64,000 bases of DNA from Calditrichota bacterium. Its GTDB lineage: Bacteria > Zhuqueibacterota > Zhuqueibacteria > Zhuqueibacterales > Geothermadaptataceae. Under the pieces are notes generated by a model. The model was not told the DNA's origin. It did not search any database and saw only the letters and a program-made list of their open reading frames with translations. Position numbers and translations under genes: made by a program. How positions within the stretch are numbered: the first letter of the stretch is position 1; every line of letters begins with the position of its first letter. Positions 62,765 to 64,000 of this stretch are shown in pieces. The stretch lies in NCBI GenBank assembly GCA_008501765.1, contig QQUE01000002.1:180336-244335 (forward strand), given 5' to 3'.

Positions 62765-64000
62765 TGACGTCATAAGTGAGCTTAACTGTTGGGAGCGAGA
62801 CCTGGCGGTTCGCTGCATAGTATTCCGTGATTGATTTTGCGATGGTCCAGGACATCGTCCAGTGATTCCAGCTGGTCATGTATTCACCGCGGACCTTTGC
62901 AATGATCATTTGTGAAAGGCCCCTGACAAATTCCTGCCGGGTGCGATTTATCGGGAGCGAATCAAGGTCCTTTTCGCTCATATCGTTCATAATTTTTTCG
63001 ACAATATTGCCTATTGCTTCCGCCGATCGTATAGTGGAATTTACTTGCTTGCTCTTGGTGTTCGCAGTTGCTGCCACAGCCGGTGTATTCGTACTATCGT
63101 GCTCTGTCGAATCTCGAATTGTTAGAGAATTTATATCCTTCGCATTCAGTTTGACCAATTTTTCCGGTGTTTCATAAAAAATAACCCAATCCGCAATTGG
63201 TTCGACGATGTAGGCAATAAATTGGTTTGGGCGCACATAAATTGTCGCCAAATTTACATATTCCAGATTTTGTTTCTTCCGGGATCGAATATAATAGGTG
63301 CCGGCTGGCAAACCCAGGTATAAATCATTGCGGCGATTTGTTTGCATTGCCGTCTGAAAGCCTTCGATCAATAAGTCTTCCGCCAATCGGAATGTATAAA
63401 AACTGGAGTCCCGCGCGGAACTGTGATGGCGAACCAGCTGTAAATTTTTTGGATCAAATTTTGACGTCACATGAAAATTTTGTATGGAAATATGGACCTG
63501 GCCAAAAGCAAATAGATCGCGGCCTTTTTCATCGAGCAGGTCGATGAGACGGCTGTAATACCGCCCACCCACCCGAATTCGACGGGGTAGCTGCTTGAAA
63601 AGCGTCGGGATCGCATCGGTATTTTCATAAAGCTGCATCGCTTCGTAATAATCATAGCACGCCCGTTCAAAATAGGATATGTCAATCGGTGCTTTTTCCA
63701 AAAAAGTCAACGCCCGGTAAATTAAAGCCCGAGCCGCAATATCCCGCGATTCTACAATATTATTTTCACTCAGCAAAGCCATCGTATCGTAGGCTTCTCG
63801 CAACCGTTTTACATAAACACCAATCAAATCTTCAAATACCAACAACTCCTCGGCACTTTGCTTCTTTTCATAATAAAGCCACTGGTACTCTTTATATGTC
63901 GCACCTGCGCTTCTTTCAAAATTGGACATTTCATGAATGAGTGTGTCATAATCATCCTGAGCTGCCAGCGGATTTTGAAAAAGCAGAAGTACAAGCAAAA
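62748..64000 (-). CDS. Secreted protein of unknown family, 5' end cut by the window
   Basis: At least 416 residues. The first visible residues (LVLLLFQNPLAAQDD) are the end of a signal peptide with its cleavage site, so the true start is just beyond position 64000. The mature protein begins with helices that look like TPR-like pairs (about 20-150: ERSAGATYKEYQWLYYEKKQSAEELLVFEDL), then a beta-rich region (about 165-280, with HSSARDSSFYTFRLAEDLL and GLPAGTYYIRSRKKQ), then a Ser/Thr-rich linker and a C-terminal helical part. The middle region may be PEGA-like, a domain of bacterial surface proteins. No family is firm. Confidence 0.6.
   Translation of the reverse strand, partial: LLVLLLFQNPLAAQDDYDTLIHEMSNFERSAGATYKEYQWLYYEKKQSAEELLVFEDLIGVYVKRLREAYDTMALLSENNIVESRDIAARALIYRALTFLEKAPIDISYFERACYDYYEAMQLYENTDAIPTLFKQLPRRIRVGGRYYSRLIDLLDEKGRDLFAFGQVHISIQNFHVTSKFDPKNLQLVRHHSSARDSSFYTFRLAEDLLIEGFQTAMQTNRRNDLYLGLPAGTYYIRSRKKQNLEYVNLATIYVRPNQFIAYIVEPIADWVIFYETPEKLVKLNAKDINSLTIRDSTEHDSTNTPAVAATANTKSKQVNSTIRSAEAIGNIVEKIMNDMSEKDLDSLPINRTRQEFVRGLSQMIIAKVRGEYMTSWNHWTMSWTIAKSITEYYAANRQVSLPTVKLTYDVIKLLM

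Noticed and set aside
1..64000. CRISPR arrays, rRNA genes or intact insertion sequences
   Set aside because: I saw no regularly spaced direct repeats, rRNA sequence or transposase anywhere in the window.

Overview
The window reads as a piece of the chromosome of an uncultured-type Gram-negative bacterium, most likely a member of the FCB superphylum or a neighbour of it (Calditrichota/KSB1/Ignavibacteria-like). This placement is an inference from gene content only. The pointers are: lipid A enzyme LpxH; a complete Mla-type lipid transport operon; a PorV-like outer-membrane barrel next to a secreted protein with a FlgD-like C-terminal domain; a membrane pyrophosphatase of the potassium-dependent type; SpoVG; the MEP isoprenoid pathway (IspE); and an A+T-leaning base composition. 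Clear Shine-Dalgarno sequences precede many genes, which argues against true Bacteroidetes. There is no rRNA, CRISPR array, intact insertion sequence or intact prophage. One tRNA gene (Gln, TTG) is present.

Layout. 1-5110: the tail of a PDZ protein, then a leftward block (an unusual fusion of two prenol/lipid-kinase-like domains, an FtsB/DivIC-like protein, DUF502, a predicted outer-membrane barrel, an RsbW-like kinase). 5111-5875: an A+T-rich gap with four DnaA-box-like sites, a candidate replication origin or DnaA-controlled region. 5876-19216: a pseudo-receiver/DUF4388 protein, then a long leftward housekeeping block: ispE-spoVG-tRNA-prs-rplY-pth-hppA, rpsF-ssb-rpsR-rplI, and ybbR-tsaD-VWA protein. 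19609-30814: rightward genes for LpxH, a class A PBP, a degenerate ROK protein, a compact amidase plus two small membrane proteins that resembles a lysis cassette, a 2H phosphoesterase, a DSD1-like PLP enzyme, DUF1801 and a short RecQ-like helicase.

30880-43743: phzF, folE2, a GAF protein, a lytic transglycosylase, a probable sigma-54-driven small RNA with twin C-rich hairpin loops, and then one tight leftward operon running polA - GAF/PP2C phosphatase - anti-sigma-type kinase - STAS protein - MlaE - MlaF - MlaD - lipoprotein. That operon couples a partner-switching module to lipid transport. 44292-53618: DUF3467, ArsC-like reductase, a VWA lipoprotein with a polytopic membrane partner, a radical SAM protein, formate-tetrahydrofolate ligase, a barrel protein followed by a MITE-like element, a DMT exporter and a small HTH protein.

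53837-64000: YhbY, then a two-gene unit encoding a 964-residue secreted protein and a PorV-like/OmpA/AMIN fusion, arginase, two proteins I do not recognise, and the truncated 5' part of a secreted protein at the right edge. The most interesting items are the sigma-54 small RNA, the DnaA-box cluster, the PorV-OmpA-AMIN fusion with its putative cargo, the Mla/partner-switch operon, the lysis-cassette-like trio and the MITE-like element.
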